A DNA stretch of 64,000 bases from Shewanella marina JCM 15074 (GCF_000614975.1 NZ_BALM01000021.1:1-64000); one strand, 5' to 3'. Positions 1-10,068 are shown, numbered from the stretch's first letter. Notes: generated by a model not told the origin, from the sequence alone. Numbers and translations are program-made.

Positions 1-1
1 A

Positions 2-946
2 TCTCAAATAATTACGACTATTGCTGCAGTTATTTTTGCAGTAGTCTCTATTGCAATTTTGACTATTTTGTTTACAAACCCAAATGCTGAAGTAGCTTTA
101 TTTTCAATAACAACTCCTGAAGCTAAAGCTGTTGATGGCTCATCAATAGCTATGTGGGTTCATGCTCCTTTTTTTATGATGCTTATTTTAGGCTTGTTGG
201 GGGGAGTACTTTCTTGGTTAACCTTTGATAATACTAGTAAGCTTTTTTCGAGAATATGTTGCAAGCATATTATTACAGGTATTCTAGCGACATTTATGGT
301 GCCGCTTTTTTTACAAATGATTGGTAGTGGGTTGTTAGATGAAATTTCAAATACCCATAAACAATTTTATGTTTTCTTAGGGATATGTAGTGCTGCAGCA
401 TTTGTTGCTCAACGTTTTGCGACATCAATTTCCGACCAATTAATTAAAGATGCTAATAGAAAAGCTACACAAGCTGAGCAAAAGGCAGAAGAAGCTACGA
501 CAAAAACCTATGAGATTCATATTGAGCAATTAAAGCTTCAAGGTTCCATGCATATGATTAAGCATGAGTTTGAAGAGGCGTTAATATTAATGAATCAATA
601 TCTAGAATATAACCCAAAAGATTCTAATTCTTTATGTAGAAAAGCTTTTTGCTTAAAAAGAGTCGGACGTATTGAAAAGGCTTTAGAGGCTATCAATGCA
701 GCAATCGGGAGCTTAGATAAGCCAAATGGAATATACTTTTTTAATAAAGCTTGTTATATGACTTTATTAGATAAAAATATAAAAGAGATTATAGAAAACC
801 TTGAATTAGCTATACTTCATGGAGGAAGTGATGTTAAACAAGCAATAATCAAGGATTGTGACTGTGATCTCAAAGCATTGCTAGATAAACCGGAATTCAT
901 TAGCTTTTTGAAGAAGCATAATGTAGATTTACCCAAGCAAGGTTGA
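2..946 (+). CDS. Membrane protein with C-terminal TPR-like repeats (5' partial)
   Basis: The frame is open to the left edge of the window, so the true start is missing; a TTG at 59 is only an internal candidate. Visible parts are a hydrophobic helix at residues 3-22, three more at about 51-75, 90-107 and 122-140, an Ala/Lys/Glu-rich coiled-coil stretch at about 145-175, and a helical repeat region of TPR type at about 180-270. The short membrane bundle followed by a coiled coil recalls membrane proteins that accompany prokaryotic YEATS-domain genes in predicted conflict systems, but I recognise this only by overall pattern. It lies beside portal gene Q, the place where P2 phages keep the tin/old exclusion genes, and is AT-rich compared with the structural genes. 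Function unknown; an exclusion or defence role is inference. Confidence 0.6.
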   Translation, partial: SQIITTIAAVIFAVVSIAILTILFTNPNAEVALFSITTPEAKAVDGSSIAMWVHAPFFMMLILGLLGGVLSWLTFDNTSKLFSRICCKHIITGILATFMVPLFLQMIGSGLLDEISNTHKQFYVFLGICSAAAFVAQRFATSISDQLIKDANRKATQAEQKAEEATTKTYEIHIEQLKLQGSMHMIKHEFEEALILMNQYLEYNPKDSNSLCRKAFCLKRVGRIEKALEAINAAIGSLDKPNGIYFFNKACYMTLLDKNIKEIIENLELAILHGGSDVKQAIIKDCDCDLKALLDKPEFISFLKKHNVDLPKQG

Positions 947-1143
947 GTAAATGTAAATATTTTGTTTACCAATGTTGCGGTAAGATGTGATAACTAGTAT
1001 AAGTTGACTCGTAGAGACTATTTAATTAGTAATTTTAATTTGGGTTTAATCGTTGTAAATGAGGCTGCATATGAAGTGCTATAAATTGTTAAGTGTTCGA
1101 GATATGGAACCACCAATTTTAGGTTAAATAAACGAGCTCAAAT

Positions 1144-1170
1144 AAAACCGCCGGATTAAGGCGGTTTTTT
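1144..1170 (-). terminator. Rho-independent terminator of the Q-P operon
   Basis: AAAACCGCC and GGCGGTTTT form a 9-bp stem around a 7-base loop, with T-rich flanks on both sides. It ends just past the stop of leftward gene Q and may also stop rightward transcription from the partial gene at the left edge. Confidence 0.8.
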
Positions 1171-1180
1171 AATATCTACG

Positions 1181-2167
1181 CTAAACATCAAACCTCAGCA
1201 ATAGCTTATCTCGTACCTCATTATCCCTTGCCACTGCATCTTGTATGTCTAAGATGAGTGGCTTGGTTTCATTCTTATAATACACTTCATCGTAAGCGGT
1301 CGGATTGCCTAAACCACTGGTATTGACGGGGATAATGCCTGCGAGCCCAGGCGGGAAACAATGGGCGGTTAATACATCCTGGGCAGACACATTTTTGACA
1401 TTTAAGAACTCATCTTTTGATTCAAAATTTCCGACGGGGATGATTTGAATGCCTTTGTCTTTGCCGTCAGGAATGTTGACGAATAACGAGCGAAAGTTAC
1501 CCACGCCCTTAGAGTCTTGAATTTTTTGTTTGAGTTCTTGTTCGGTTTCAATGTCTAAATTTGGATCCGAGGTATACATAATAAACCCCATGTGAGCGCC
1601 ATTAATATAGTACTTGCGGCGAAATAAGGTCGCATCTTCATTGAGCAATGCGGCTTGCAGTCCACCTAAATAATCAGGGCAACCATAAACCTGTTGTAGT
1701 GGATCATACTGTTTTATCCATATGACATCGTGAGCTTGGTAGTGTTTGAATTGGTTATCTCGTTCTAATACCACAGCCCCTTGATGACGAGTTGCGCGGG
1801 TGCGATAACTGGGTAACGGATATAAACGGATGACTTGACCAAAACCATTGCGCACTTTGAGTAGGGCGACATCACCAAACAAAATATAGTTATAAAAAGT
1901 GGCTTTGACCTCTTGCGCACTCATGCCACCTTTTATAAAACGGGCAACGGCCATATTGGCGCGGCTTTTGACGATGCCGCCATGTTGTGCGTTTCGGCGA
2001 GGTAAATTAGCCAATAAATGGCGATCAATAGGTGGCTCCCAATACTGCTGAAACTCATTAAAGTAGAGGCCGTCATAATCTGTTAACCAAGATTGCGGCA
2101 TAACGGGTTCAGGTAACGAAAATACGACCGGTGATTTTTGTTGCTGCTTTAACTTGCGAGCGCCCAT
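1181..2167 (-). CDS. Q: Phage portal protein, P2 GpQ family
   Basis: At 328 residues it is close to the usual length of P2-type portals (about 340). The portal dodecamer sits at the capsid vertex, anchors the terminase during DNA packaging and later holds the tail. Family features are an N-terminal stretch naming the double-aromatic region ([11 protein letters not shown]), a central [11 protein letters not shown] segment, [29 protein letters not shown] (given here only as the landmark around residues 160-190), and the [18 protein letters not shown] C-terminal segment. It overlaps the end of terminase gene P by about 19 bases, and both read leftward, as in P2 where Q and P oppose O-N-M-L. The frame appears intact, unlike many neighbours. 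Confidence 0.93.
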   Translation of the reverse strand: MGARKLKQQQKSPVVFSLPEPVMPQSWLTDYDGLYFNEFQQYWEPPIDRHLLANLPRRNAQHGGIVKSRANMAVARFIKGGMSAQEVKATFYNYILFGDVALLKVRNGFGQVIRLYPLPSYRTRATRHQGAVVLERDNQFKHYQAHDVIWIKQYDPLQQVYGCPDYLGGLQAALLNEDATLFRRKYYINGAHMGFIMYTSDPNLDIETEQELKQKIQDSKGVGNFRSLFVNIPDGKDKGIQIIPVGNFESKDEFLNVKNVSAQDVLTAHCFPPGLAGIIPVNTSGLGNPTAYDEVYYKNETKPLILDIQDAVARDNEVRDKLLLRFDV

Positions 2168-3896
2168 GTTGATGTTCCCCGTTGTGCATGGTTAATGGGT
2201 TCGTTAATGACGGCATGGGCGATGGCAAAAAATACATCGGCATGGCCTGTTGTTTGGTCACGTCCTGCTTTAAACGTAATGTTGTCGCCATTGGCGGTAC
2301 TTGAACGGCGAATCGCTAAAAAGCTGGATGCGATATCTTTGTGGCTGACGTCCCATAAAATGCGGCGTGACTCAACCACATCAATCATTTTGAGGACTAA
2401 GCGCGTTTTACTGCTGACACTGTAATGAATGGCGCGGGCTTCACGTGGGTAAAGGGTGTTGATTAAATCAAATACGCCTGCACCAATGCCGGTGGTATCA
2501 ACGCCAATATAAGTGACGCGATACTTACTGAATATTTTTTGGATCTCGGCTACATGATGTTGAAAGTTGAGGCCGCGCCAGTGGTGTTTTTCTAATACTC
2601 TAAATGGGTGCCCTGCTTGAATTGGCGGGGCGATAACCACTAACGTGGCATTGTCGCGGGTACGGCTTGGATCATAACCGAGCCAGACTTCAGCATTCGC
2701 AAAAGGTCGACTTTGTTTAGGTTTGAAGTCTCGCCAGCTGTGTTGGTCAATACCGCATTTTTCTAAGTCTGAGAACTTAAAGACGCAATCATTGCCATCA
2801 ACAAAGATGCACATAAACAGGTTATTAAAATCATCACCATTGTATTCATCGCGCAGTTCGTTAATGTCGAATAGCTTACAGCCACCGGCGATGGCATCTT
2901 CAATCGTCACCACATAACGCCACTGTTTATCAGGCATAAACGGCCGCCATCACGTAATTCGTCTTGACTCGGAAACGGCACATGTTCGCGGTTTGCTTTA
3001 CCTTTGCGCCAGTGATCCCCTGTCCAAAATCCATAAGCAGAATGCTCTTTACTCGATGGGGTAGAAAAGTAGGTTTTACGCCAATGTTTATGGGTTGCCA
3101 TGGCCGAAGCAATTTTATTGAGTACATCAAATTTAGCGATCCAAAAGTACTCATCAATATAAACATGACCATGATATGACTGTGCTGTTTTACTGTTAGT
3201 GCTGAGAAAACGTAACTCAGCAGCGCCATGAGCTGTATTCAATACAATAGGGTTACCGCTTAATTCGACCTCAAAAAATTGCTGACTAATCGCAATAATA
3301 TAACTGCGGAATACTTCTGCCTGAGCGCGTGACGCTGACAAGAATATTTGCGGTTCGCCTGTTAATACCGCTTGTTCAAAGGCTTCGCCTGCAAAGTAAT
3401 AAGTGGCACCAATCTGCCGGCTTTTGAGGATGTTTCTAATACGCTGATGCAAATTAGCGTGCATGGTTTGTTGGTATTCAAACAAGGACTCATGCCAGGC
3501 ACTAAAATCTTCAGCACTAAGATGGGACACATCATTTTTACGTTTACGCCCCTTTTTCTTAGTGGACAGATGTTCTGTATTGGTAGGCGTATTTGGGGTG
3601 GCACAGCTTGATTGTTGTCGCTGCTTTTTGAGTTTGACATGCTTTTCAATCAGCATGTCGAGCTCTTTAATTTGATTACCGGTTTTATCAGCAATGTCGG
3701 TCAGCATGACAATGCGGCGGGCAATCGCTTCATCAACTTCTTCTTCGCGCAGCATATCGCGCCAGCCATATTTATCAGCCCAGTAATAAATAGGCCGTGT
3801 TGATGGTAGCGCTAATTCAAGCCTAATTTCTTCAGGCGTAAAGCGTTTGATATAAAGCCGTTTAGCGGCTTCACGTAGCTCAATGCTATACGCCAT
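2149..3896 (-). CDS. P: Phage terminase large subunit (ATPase/nuclease), P2 GpP family, frame broken
   Basis: The ATP-driven motor and nuclease that packages phage DNA through the portal. The first segment (start 3896) has an N-terminal helix-turn-helix-like region (residues 1-50), a Walker-A-like KSRQIGAT at about 157-164 and a Walker-B-like VYIDEYFW near 247. The second segment carries the RNase H-like nuclease half, with [12 protein letters not shown] and [10 protein letters not shown]. The segments are in different frames. Adding one C/G at the GG near 2947 joins them as [13 protein letters not shown], giving one normal-length protein of about 580 residues. I read this as a single-base error rather than two genes. 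The divergent spacing to scaffold gene O (3897-4075) must hold both late promoters. Confidence 0.9.
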
Positions 3897-4075
3897 ATCG
3901 TCGATTAATCATCTTCATTTGTGCCAGTGTAGTCATTTGCATATAGGGTTTAACCTACTGAAATTATGATTAATTCTGATTCGTTGTTGTTTCCGAATAG
4001 GGGCGAGTTGTGCTTACTGCGAAAGGTGAAAAAAGTCACTAGGCTGATGTCATATCGAGTTAATTGAGACACGGC

Positions 4076-4900
4076 ATGAGTCAACTGACAACAGATTGGA
4101 TACGCGTTGCAACAGAAGGGGAAACATTCAGAAATGTACCCATTCAACGACAATGGTTAATTGATATTGCTGACAGTTACGAGCCGCTAAAGTATGGCGC
4201 TCGTATTTGGCCAGATCACCGTCGCTGGTATGGCGCTTGGGGTGATGTTGTTGCGGTTAAACGTGAAGAACATGATAAAAAATTAGTGTTATTTGCCAAG
4301 CTTTGCCCCAATCAACAATTGATTGCCGCTAATGAAATGGATCAAAAGGTCTATTCATCCATAGAGATTGAACCTAATTTTGCCGGCACAGGCAAAGCCT
4401 ATTTAACGGGGCTTGGTGTGACCGATGAACCCGCCAGTTTAGGCACAGACCGTTTGAAATTTAGTGCTGACAGCCAACAAATTTATAGTGCACCGCAACC
4501 TTTAAGTTTGCGTTATCACAGTGATGTGAATGAGCCTTCTTCTGCCTTAATGCAGCTATTCGAAAAATTCTTTAGTCAATCCCAACAGCCAGTAGAGGAC
4601 AAACCTCCCATGGAACAATTAACCACGTTGATTGAAAAAGTGGATGCCATTGCAACGCACTTAACTGAGTTAGATAGCAAAGTTGAGCAATTCTCTGTGC
4701 AGCCAACGCCACCACAAGGTGATGCAACCGATTCTGATGATGCGAGCGATTCAGCACAATTTGCTCAATTAACTGAGCAAGTATCGGCATTAGCCACTCA
4801 GTTGGGCGAACTGAACCAGAAGTTTTCAACGCTTCAACAAGAACAACCCAACCAATTGCCAACACCTGAAGGTAATGGCGATTTCGTGACATTAGTGTAA
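4076..4900 (+). CDS. O: Capsid scaffolding protein with protease domain, P2 GpO family
   Basis: Internal scaffold that shapes the procapsid and cleaves capsid proteins before being removed. The ATG at 4076 gives MSQLTTDW; an upstream in-frame TTG at 4064 has no better support. The N-terminal protease half shows the family pattern, with His48 in WPDHRRW, a Ser at about 94 in KVYSSIEIEPNFAGTGKAY, and GVTDEPASLGTD. P2 GpO uses a His and a Ser in these places. The C-terminal half (about 170-270) is Gln/Glu-rich coiled coil with repeated LTELDSKVEQ-like heptads, the scaffolding part. It is followed 10 bases later by major capsid gene N, which fits co-production. Confidence 0.92.
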   Translation: MSQLTTDWIRVATEGETFRNVPIQRQWLIDIADSYEPLKYGARIWPDHRRWYGAWGDVVAVKREEHDKKLVLFAKLCPNQQLIAANEMDQKVYSSIEIEPNFAGTGKAYLTGLGVTDEPASLGTDRLKFSADSQQIYSAPQPLSLRYHSDVNEPSSALMQLFEKFFSQSQQPVEDKPPMEQLTTLIEKVDAIATHLTELDSKVEQFSVQPTPPQGDATDSDDASDSAQFAQLTEQVSALATQLGELNQKFSTLQQEQPNQLPTPEGNGDFVTLV

Positions 4901-4910
4901 GGGCCTGATT

Positions 4911-5912
4911 ATGCAACTCACTCAAGCAACACGAACTGGGCTTCAACAATATAGTACAGCGTTGGCTAAATCTTATGATGTAGACAACGTTAGTAAGATG
5001 TTTGCCATTCAAGGCCCGCAAGAAACACGTTTAAAAAATGCGTTATTAAATGCCGTTCACTTTTTACAACTCATCACCCTTGAAGATGTTGACCAAATTA
5101 AAGGCCAAGTGGTGAGTGTTGGTGGCAATGCGATTGCTACTGGTCGTAAGAAAAAAGGCCGTTTTAGTTCAAAGCAAAGTGTTGACGGTAATACCTATGA
5201 GCTTATTGAAACTGATTCCGTTTCTGAAACCTCTTGGGAACTGTTATCAGTGTGGATTAACTCTGGTTCAACCAATGAGTTTATGCGCCGTTTAAGCCAA
5301 AACACCACATTACGCTTTGCATTAGATATTTTACGTATTGGGTTCAATGGTACCAGCGCGGCGGTTGATACCGACCCTGAAGCATTTCCGATGGGTGAAG
5401 ATGTCAACAAAGGCTGGCATCAGTTGGTGAAAGAGATAGCACCCGAGCAGATTGTGACAAGTCCAATCGTGTTTGATCCTAATGGTGGCGGTGATTATAA
5501 AACGTTAGATGCCATGGCGGTTGAGTTAAAGAACTCGCTTATCCATGAGTCATTAAGAACCGACCCTCGTCTTGTTGTTCTGGTGGGGAGTGACTTAGTC
5601 GCAAGTTCACAAACACATATGTTGAATGCTGCAGATAAACCTACTGAACAAGTGGCCGCCATGAAGATGGATAAAAACATTGGTGGCATGCATGCCTATA
5701 CTCCGCCGTTTTTCCCAAGTAAACGCATGGTAGTGACCACGCTTTCTAACCTGCATTGCTATACCCAGCGCGGTACCCGTCAGCGTTCAGCTGAAAATAT
5801 TGATGACCGTAAACAGTGGGAAGAAAAGTATTGGCGTATGGAAGGTTATGCCATTGAAGAATTTGAAAGCTATGCCGCGATTGATGAGTCAGCAATGACG
5901 ATTGCGGAATAG
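4911..5912 (+). CDS. N: Major capsid protein, P2 GpN family
   Basis: Forms the icosahedral shell. At 333 residues the length is typical of P2 GpN (about 357 before processing). Landmarks are an N-terminal QYSTALAKSYDV segment that is probably removed by the GpO protease, the RFSSKQSVDGNTYELIETD region, DILRIGFNGTSAA, and DPNGGGDYKTLDAM followed by an HESLRTDPRLVVLVGSDL strand that matches the HK97-like core. The C-terminal part contains NIGGMHAYTPPFFP. It sits between scaffold O and small terminase M in the invariant P2 order. Confidence 0.94.
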   Translation: MQLTQATRTGLQQYSTALAKSYDVDNVSKMFAIQGPQETRLKNALLNAVHFLQLITLEDVDQIKGQVVSVGGNAIATGRKKKGRFSSKQSVDGNTYELIETDSVSETSWELLSVWINSGSTNEFMRRLSQNTTLRFALDILRIGFNGTSAAVDTDPEAFPMGEDVNKGWHQLVKEIAPEQIVTSPIVFDPNGGGDYKTLDAMAVELKNSLIHESLRTDPRLVVLVGSDLVASSQTHMLNAADKPTEQVAAMKMDKNIGGMHAYTPPFFPSKRMVVTTLSNLHCYTQRGTRQRSAENIDDRKQWEEKYWRMEGYAIEEFESYAAIDESAMTIAE

Positions 5913-5920
5913 GGGGCCAT

Positions 5921-6813
5921 ATGGGTGTGATTGCAGATTTTAGACATCGAGCAATAGCGAAAGCCAAAGGCAAAGCTAAGCCATCAACACAAGATGTTGA
6001 GTCGATTAGCCTTGCTGCGGCACAAATTAATGATGCTGCAGATGAAATTCAAGAGGCGGCAGCGGAAGCAAAAAAGCCGGCGGCGCGCTCATCCTCGCGT
6101 GGAAAGAACAGCAAAAAGTCAAAACGCAGCTCGAAAAAATCAGATTAACGGGCAACGTAGACACCGCGCCAAGTTTGCATTTGCAGTTGCTTGAGTTAGA
6201 AGCCGATTTAGCCAAGCTCAAGGCGATGCCAAGACGGCAAGATAAGGTGAGTTATAAACGTGATGAGTTATTGCCTAAATGGATGCCGATTGTGCGTGAG
6301 TATTTGCAAGCGGTTAACACGAAAGAAGTGACGGCATATGACCATCAAATTTTTGCTTATAGCGTGGTGTGGTTGTTTGATGTGAGCAATTACCAAGAAG
6401 GGATAGCGATGGGGCTGACGGCCATTAAATTAGGTCAACCCATGGCAGGCAAAATTAAACGCAACTGGCCCAGTTTTATGGCAGATACCATTTATGACTG
6501 GGCAGAAAAACAGGCTGAAGCAGGCAACAGTATTGAACCTTATTTTAGCCAGTTATTTAAAAAGGTCAGACGCGATTGGCGTTTACCTGAACAGATAACA
6601 GCAAAGTATTACAAGCAGGCAGGGTTATCACTATTACGCAATTTACATGGCGAAGTGAAACCGAGCGAATGTGGTGATGCCACCGTACTTGAACAAGCTG
6701 ATGAGTTATTGGCAAAAGCCGCATTAATTCACGACAAGGTACAGGTTAAAACCATGAGGAACAAAATAGCGATGCGCTTGCGGGCATTAGCCGATTATCA
6801 AGCGCAGCACTAG
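5921..6813 (+). CDS. M: Terminase small/endonuclease subunit, P2 GpM family, frame broken
   Basis: Recognises and cuts the packaging site with GpP. The first 50 codons (start 5921) are in one frame: a basic N-terminus followed by an Ala/Glu-rich helix. The main body, from about 6079 on, lies in another frame and contains RRQDKVSYKRDELLPKWMP and FDVSNYQEGIAMGLTAIKL, both typical of GpM. Adding one G at the GG of 6079-6080 yields AKKPGGALILAWKEQQK and one continuous protein of about 297 residues, slightly longer than P2 GpM (247). The alternative reading, a 75-residue Lys/Ser-rich protein plus a TTG-started protein, is less likely. Confidence 0.82.
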
Positions 6814-6914
6814 AGAGGCTCCCACCCCTCCAGTGCATTACCGGAGTGATTAACGGGTGACCGCTAATAACCACTGTGATGGTAACTGCACTGAATCTTT
6901 TTAAGAGGCACAGC

Positions 6915-7355
6915 ATGACGTTTGGATATGAAGCACCATTACAAAACGACATCGCCATTACGGTGGCAACAGGCTGGCCGACACTTACAACGGCAGAGTT
7001 TCGAGCCGTGCGCCGTATACCTGAACAATACAGTGAACAGGCATTAGCTGACTCGCTGGCGCGCTCAAGTGAAGAAGTTCGCCAACAAATCATGGCATTT
7101 AGTTTACGCCAAAGCGTGCCCTTTTTAGTGGGTGACACTGTGCAATTTGATGAGCCGCAGCTGCGTATCTATCGCGGTGCTGTGTATGCGCGAAGCCATG
7201 CGGATTTACTGGGATATTTTGCCGCAGTTGATATGAAAGAAGCGGGCAATAACAAGGCTCAAGATGATGAGCAACAAGATATTTTATTAGCCCAAAGTAA
7301 CCGTGGCGTGCGCTTGTTATTGGGGCATGGTCGTTGTGGGGTGCACAGCTTATGA
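6915..7355 (+). CDS. L: Head completion/stabilisation protein, P2 GpL family
   Basis: Closes the filled head before tail joining. The ATG at 6915 (MTFGYEAPL) lies 9 bases after an AAGAGG ribosome site; an upstream in-frame ATG at 6876 lacks one. The protein of 146 residues has the GpL pattern: an N-terminal GWPTLTTAEFRAVRRIPEQ segment, then DTVQFDEPQLRIYRGAVYARSHA and a C-terminal SNRGVRLLLGHGR. The stop overlaps the ATG of the next gene (ATGA), which points to translational coupling. Confidence 0.88.
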   Translation: MTFGYEAPLQNDIAITVATGWPTLTTAEFRAVRRIPEQYSEQALADSLARSSEEVRQQIMAFSLRQSVPFLVGDTVQFDEPQLRIYRGAVYARSHADLLGYFAAVDMKEAGNNKAQDDEQQDILLAQSNRGVRLLLGHGRCGVHSL

Positions 7356-7828
7356 GCCAAGCAACGACGCAATTACAGTGCCTAACAGATTTCCTATTAA
7401 GCCAGCTTTCAACTGTGATTAAAGCTAATGATATAGATGCCTGGCAAGAGCATGGCGAGTTGCATATTACGGGTGAAGATAAAGGCGCCAATGGTTATTT
7501 ACTGGCGAAGTGGCAGCATACTGCAGTGATTGCGATTGAGCGTTTTCCACATCGAAAGTGTAACCCTTATAACGTGTTCGCATTAGTGGCGGCTTACATG
7601 ATAGATACCCAACCACAAACCGATACCGCGCCTCAGTTTGATATTGAAGTGATCAGCAAAGACCACGCTCAAATATTAATTGAAGTTGAACTCGTTGATG
7701 ACATCGAGGTGACGCCTAACGAGCACGGTTGTGTGTTGTTCCAGGGCCAGCATTATCAAGTGGAACAATCTCCGATTTATGTCGCAGAAACACTCGATAC
7801 CAAGGTGAGTATTAAGGGGGATGAATGA
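7352..7828 (+). CDS. R: Tail completion protein, P2 GpR-like
   Basis: A 158-residue protein starting at the ATG that overlaps the stop of L. It resembles tail completion proteins of the P2 GpR family, which finish the head-proximal end of the tail: an early helical segment (LTDFLLSQLSTVIKANDID), a predicted beta-rich middle with ANGYLLAKWQHTAVIAIERF, and the FDIEVISKDHAQILIEVEL strand pair. Its place between head completion L and the GpS-like gene agrees. Recognition rests on pattern and synteny rather than a sharp motif. Confidence 0.75.
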   Translation: MSQATTQLQCLTDFLLSQLSTVIKANDIDAWQEHGELHITGEDKGANGYLLAKWQHTAVIAIERFPHRKCNPYNVFALVAAYMIDTQPQTDTAPQFDIEVISKDHAQILIEVELVDDIEVTPNEHGCVLFQGQHYQVEQSPIYVAETLDTKVSIKGDE

Positions 7829-8475
7829 GCTTAGTCATTGCCCCAAATAAACAACAAGCATTGTCAATGAAGCAGCAATTACAGCTATTGGCATTACCGA
7901 CAAACAAGCGAGTGTTGTTACTTAAAAAATTAGGCCGTACTCAGCGAGCTAAAGCGCTTAAACGTATTCGGCAGCAAAAGACCGTTGATGGTCAATCATT
8001 CACGCCGCGAAGCAATGGCAAAAAACAAAAGATGCTAAAGCGACTTGGGCAAGGCTTAGAGCCTTATGTAATGAGTGGGCAACGGTTAGAGCTCAAACAC
8101 AAGAAAGCGTTTACAGGGCGTATTGCTGCGTTTCAGCAATCAGGTGGACGTGAGCAAATGTCAGCTAGAGATATGGCGCGTATTCATGGCAAACCCGACT
8201 ACGAAGCACCATGCAGCCGATCTCAAGCCAAGGCGCTTGCGACTGAAGGGTATCGCGTCAAACGTGCAAAAGGGCATGGTTATCGTAAAGCCAGTATTAA
8301 AGAGCTGATGACGCGATTTTCACAAGGCCAGGCCGGATTCATTTTACGCAAATTGCGCAATAAACGCAGTCAATCAAGCTGGTCTGTTGCGGTACCGGCG
8401 CGACCATATTTAGGTGATGCACCTGCGAATGTGCAGGCTGAGATTGCCACACTGTTAAGTCAGATAAGAGGATAA
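7825..8475 (+). CDS. S: Phage virion morphogenesis protein, P2 GpS / Mu GpG type
   Basis: A 216-residue, very basic protein that follows R with an ATGA overlap. It resembles the tail completion/virion morphogenesis family, with an N-terminal helix, TNKRVLLLKKLGRTQRAKAL, then RIRQQKTVDGQSFTPRSNGK, which is the usual signature of this family (R..QQ..DG..F.PR). It is longer than P2 GpS (150 residues). The protein acts in joining tail and head, and its position between R and the sheath gene is as expected. Confidence 0.82.
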   Translation: MSLVIAPNKQQALSMKQQLQLLALPTNKRVLLLKKLGRTQRAKALKRIRQQKTVDGQSFTPRSNGKKQKMLKRLGQGLEPYVMSGQRLELKHKKAFTGRIAAFQQSGGREQMSARDMARIHGKPDYEAPCSRSQAKALATEGYRVKRAKGHGYRKASIKELMTRFSQGQAGFILRKLRNKRSQSSWSVAVPARPYLGDAPANVQAEIATLLSQIRG

Positions 8476-8479
8476 TCCC

Positions 8480-9580
8480 ATGGCATTAGGTGAAGTGACC
8501 ATTAACAATCAAAACCAAGGGCAAGGTGAAGTGCAAGCCATTGAACGTCACTTTTTGTTTGTGGGACGTGCCGGTAATGATGATGAGCAAAGCCAGTTGT
8601 TTTCGGTGAATGCACAGTCAGATATTGAAGCGTTATTTGCCGAGAGTGAATTGCGTCAACAAGTGATTGCCGCGCAATTGAACGCGGGGCAAAACTGGAC
8701 AGCGGCCATTTACCCATTGGCCGAGGGTGAAAGCATTGATACCGCAATCGCCTATGCAAATGAAGTACAGAGTTTTGAGTCTGTGGTGGTGTGTGATGTA
8801 CAGCAATCTGCAGAGGCTATTCAAGCGATTTCGGACAACGTTTTAGGTTTGCAAGGTTCACATGGGCGTTGGTGTTCTGCATTAGTGGCATTGCCCGGTA
8901 TTGATAATCAGACCTGGACCGAATACGAAAGTCAGATAATTGAACTGGTTGATGAACTGGCGTTGCCGTTAGTGGTTCCAGTCCCTCAATTACATGGCAA
9001 TAATGTGGGTGTACTTGCAGGACGTTTGTGTAATCGCAGTGTGAGTATTGCTGATTCACCTATGCGAGTGGCTACAGGTGCAGTGGCAGGGTTAGGAATA
9101 CAGCCTAAAGATAAACAGCAAATGCCGTTATCACTGGCCACATTGCATACGCTGGCAAAAGCGAGGTTAAGTGTGCCGCAATGGTATCCCGATTTAGCCG
9201 GTATTTATTGGGGAGATGGCTCAACACTCGATGCACAAGGCGGTGATTATCAAGTCATTGAAAATGTGCGAGTGGTGCACAAAGCCAGTCGAGAAGTCAG
9301 AGTCCGTGCGATTTTGCGTATTGGTAACCGCATTCTTAATTCGACCCCTGCCAGTATCGAACTTAACAAAGCCTATTTTATGAAGCCATTACGCGCCATG
9401 AGTAAAACCGTGACTGTGAATGGTGTGCCGTTCCCTGGTGATATTAAGCCACCACAAGAAGGGGATATTGCCATTGTTTGGATGAGTAAAACACACGTCA
9501 CCATTGCAATGGTTATTCGTCCATATAACAGCCCTAAATCTATCACGGTCAATATCATGTTAGATCTCAGTACGCTGTAA
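8480..9580 (+). CDS. Contractile tail sheath-like protein (DUF2586)
   Basis: A 366-residue protein of the DUF2586 type, which takes the place of the sheath gene (P2 FI) in HP1/K139-like phages of Vibrionaceae and Shewanella. Landmarks are the LGEVTINNQNQGQGEV start, a long central DVQQSAEAIQAISDNVLGLQ region, PDLAGIYWGDGSTLDAQGGD, and the C-terminal IRPYNSPKSITVNIMLDLS, like the final strand of sheath proteins. A clear ribosome site (AGAGGA) lies upstream. The tube gene follows, giving the sheath-tube pair of a myovirus. Confidence 0.85.
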   Translation: MALGEVTINNQNQGQGEVQAIERHFLFVGRAGNDDEQSQLFSVNAQSDIEALFAESELRQQVIAAQLNAGQNWTAAIYPLAEGESIDTAIAYANEVQSFESVVVCDVQQSAEAIQAISDNVLGLQGSHGRWCSALVALPGIDNQTWTEYESQIIELVDELALPLVVPVPQLHGNNVGVLAGRLCNRSVSIADSPMRVATGAVAGLGIQPKDKQQMPLSLATLHTLAKARLSVPQWYPDLAGIYWGDGSTLDAQGGDYQVIENVRVVHKASREVRVRAILRIGNRILNSTPASIELNKAYFMKPLRAMSKTVTVNGVPFPGDIKPPQEGDIAIVWMSKTHVTIAMVIRPYNSPKSITVNIMLDLSTL

Positions 9581-9610
9581 CCGACACTAATGACATTAGG
9601 AGATGAATCG

Positions 9611-10060
9611 ATGCGTTTATCTGGTATGAATTTTAGAGTGCACATGGGAGACACCATGGTGCATGTCGACAGCGCATCGGTCACGATTACCGATAACAGT
9701 GCTGTTTCACTGACTGCGGGTGTGCCGGATGGTGCCGTTGATGGCGATGTATCGGCCAGTGGTGAACTAACCGTTAATGCCGCAAATTTTAAGCTTGTGA
9801 GTGAACAGGCAAAAGCCGCGGGTGCATGGCGTGGGATGGAGAACTTTGATATCCAGTTTTACGCCAAAACATCACAAGACGAAACCAAAGTTGAGTGCTT
9901 TGGATGTCGGATCAAACTCAGTGATTTACTCGATATTGATAGCAAAGGGGGCAATGCGAGCTTATTTAAAATTCCTTTTGACGTCACCAGTCCAGACTTT
10001 GTGCATATTGATGGTGTGCCTTATCTGCGCCCTGATGAAATAGAGCACATTGTGCAATAG
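9611..10060 (+). CDS. Tail tube-like protein (DUF2597)
   Basis: Probably the inner tail tube. The ATG at 9611 (MRLSGMNF) has a TAGGAGA site just upstream and is preferred to the in-frame ATG at 9590. The 149 residues are predicted beta-rich: MNFRVHMGDTMVHVDSASVT, then a gap of Gly/Ala/Asp-rich sequence, WRGMENFDIQFYAKTSQDETK and DFVHIDGVPYLRP. DUF2597 proteins follow DUF2586 in K139-like phages, in the position of P2 FII. Confidence 0.82.
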   Translation: MRLSGMNFRVHMGDTMVHVDSASVTITDNSAVSLTAGVPDGAVDGDVSASGELTVNAANFKLVSEQAKAAGAWRGMENFDIQFYAKTSQDETKVECFGCRIKLSDLLDIDSKGGNASLFKIPFDVTSPDFVHIDGVPYLRPDEIEHIVQ

Positions 10061-10068
10061 GACTCACA

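Noticed and set aside
947..1143. Ogr/Delta-type zinc-finger activator gene next to Q
   Set aside because: The only ORF (18 codons, MKCYKLLSV) is too short and lacks the four-Cys pattern.
5921..6148. Separate 75-residue Lys/Ser-rich phage protein before gene M
   Set aside because: The Lys/Ser-rich tail is the wrong frame of GpM; one added G joins the N-terminus to the GpM body.
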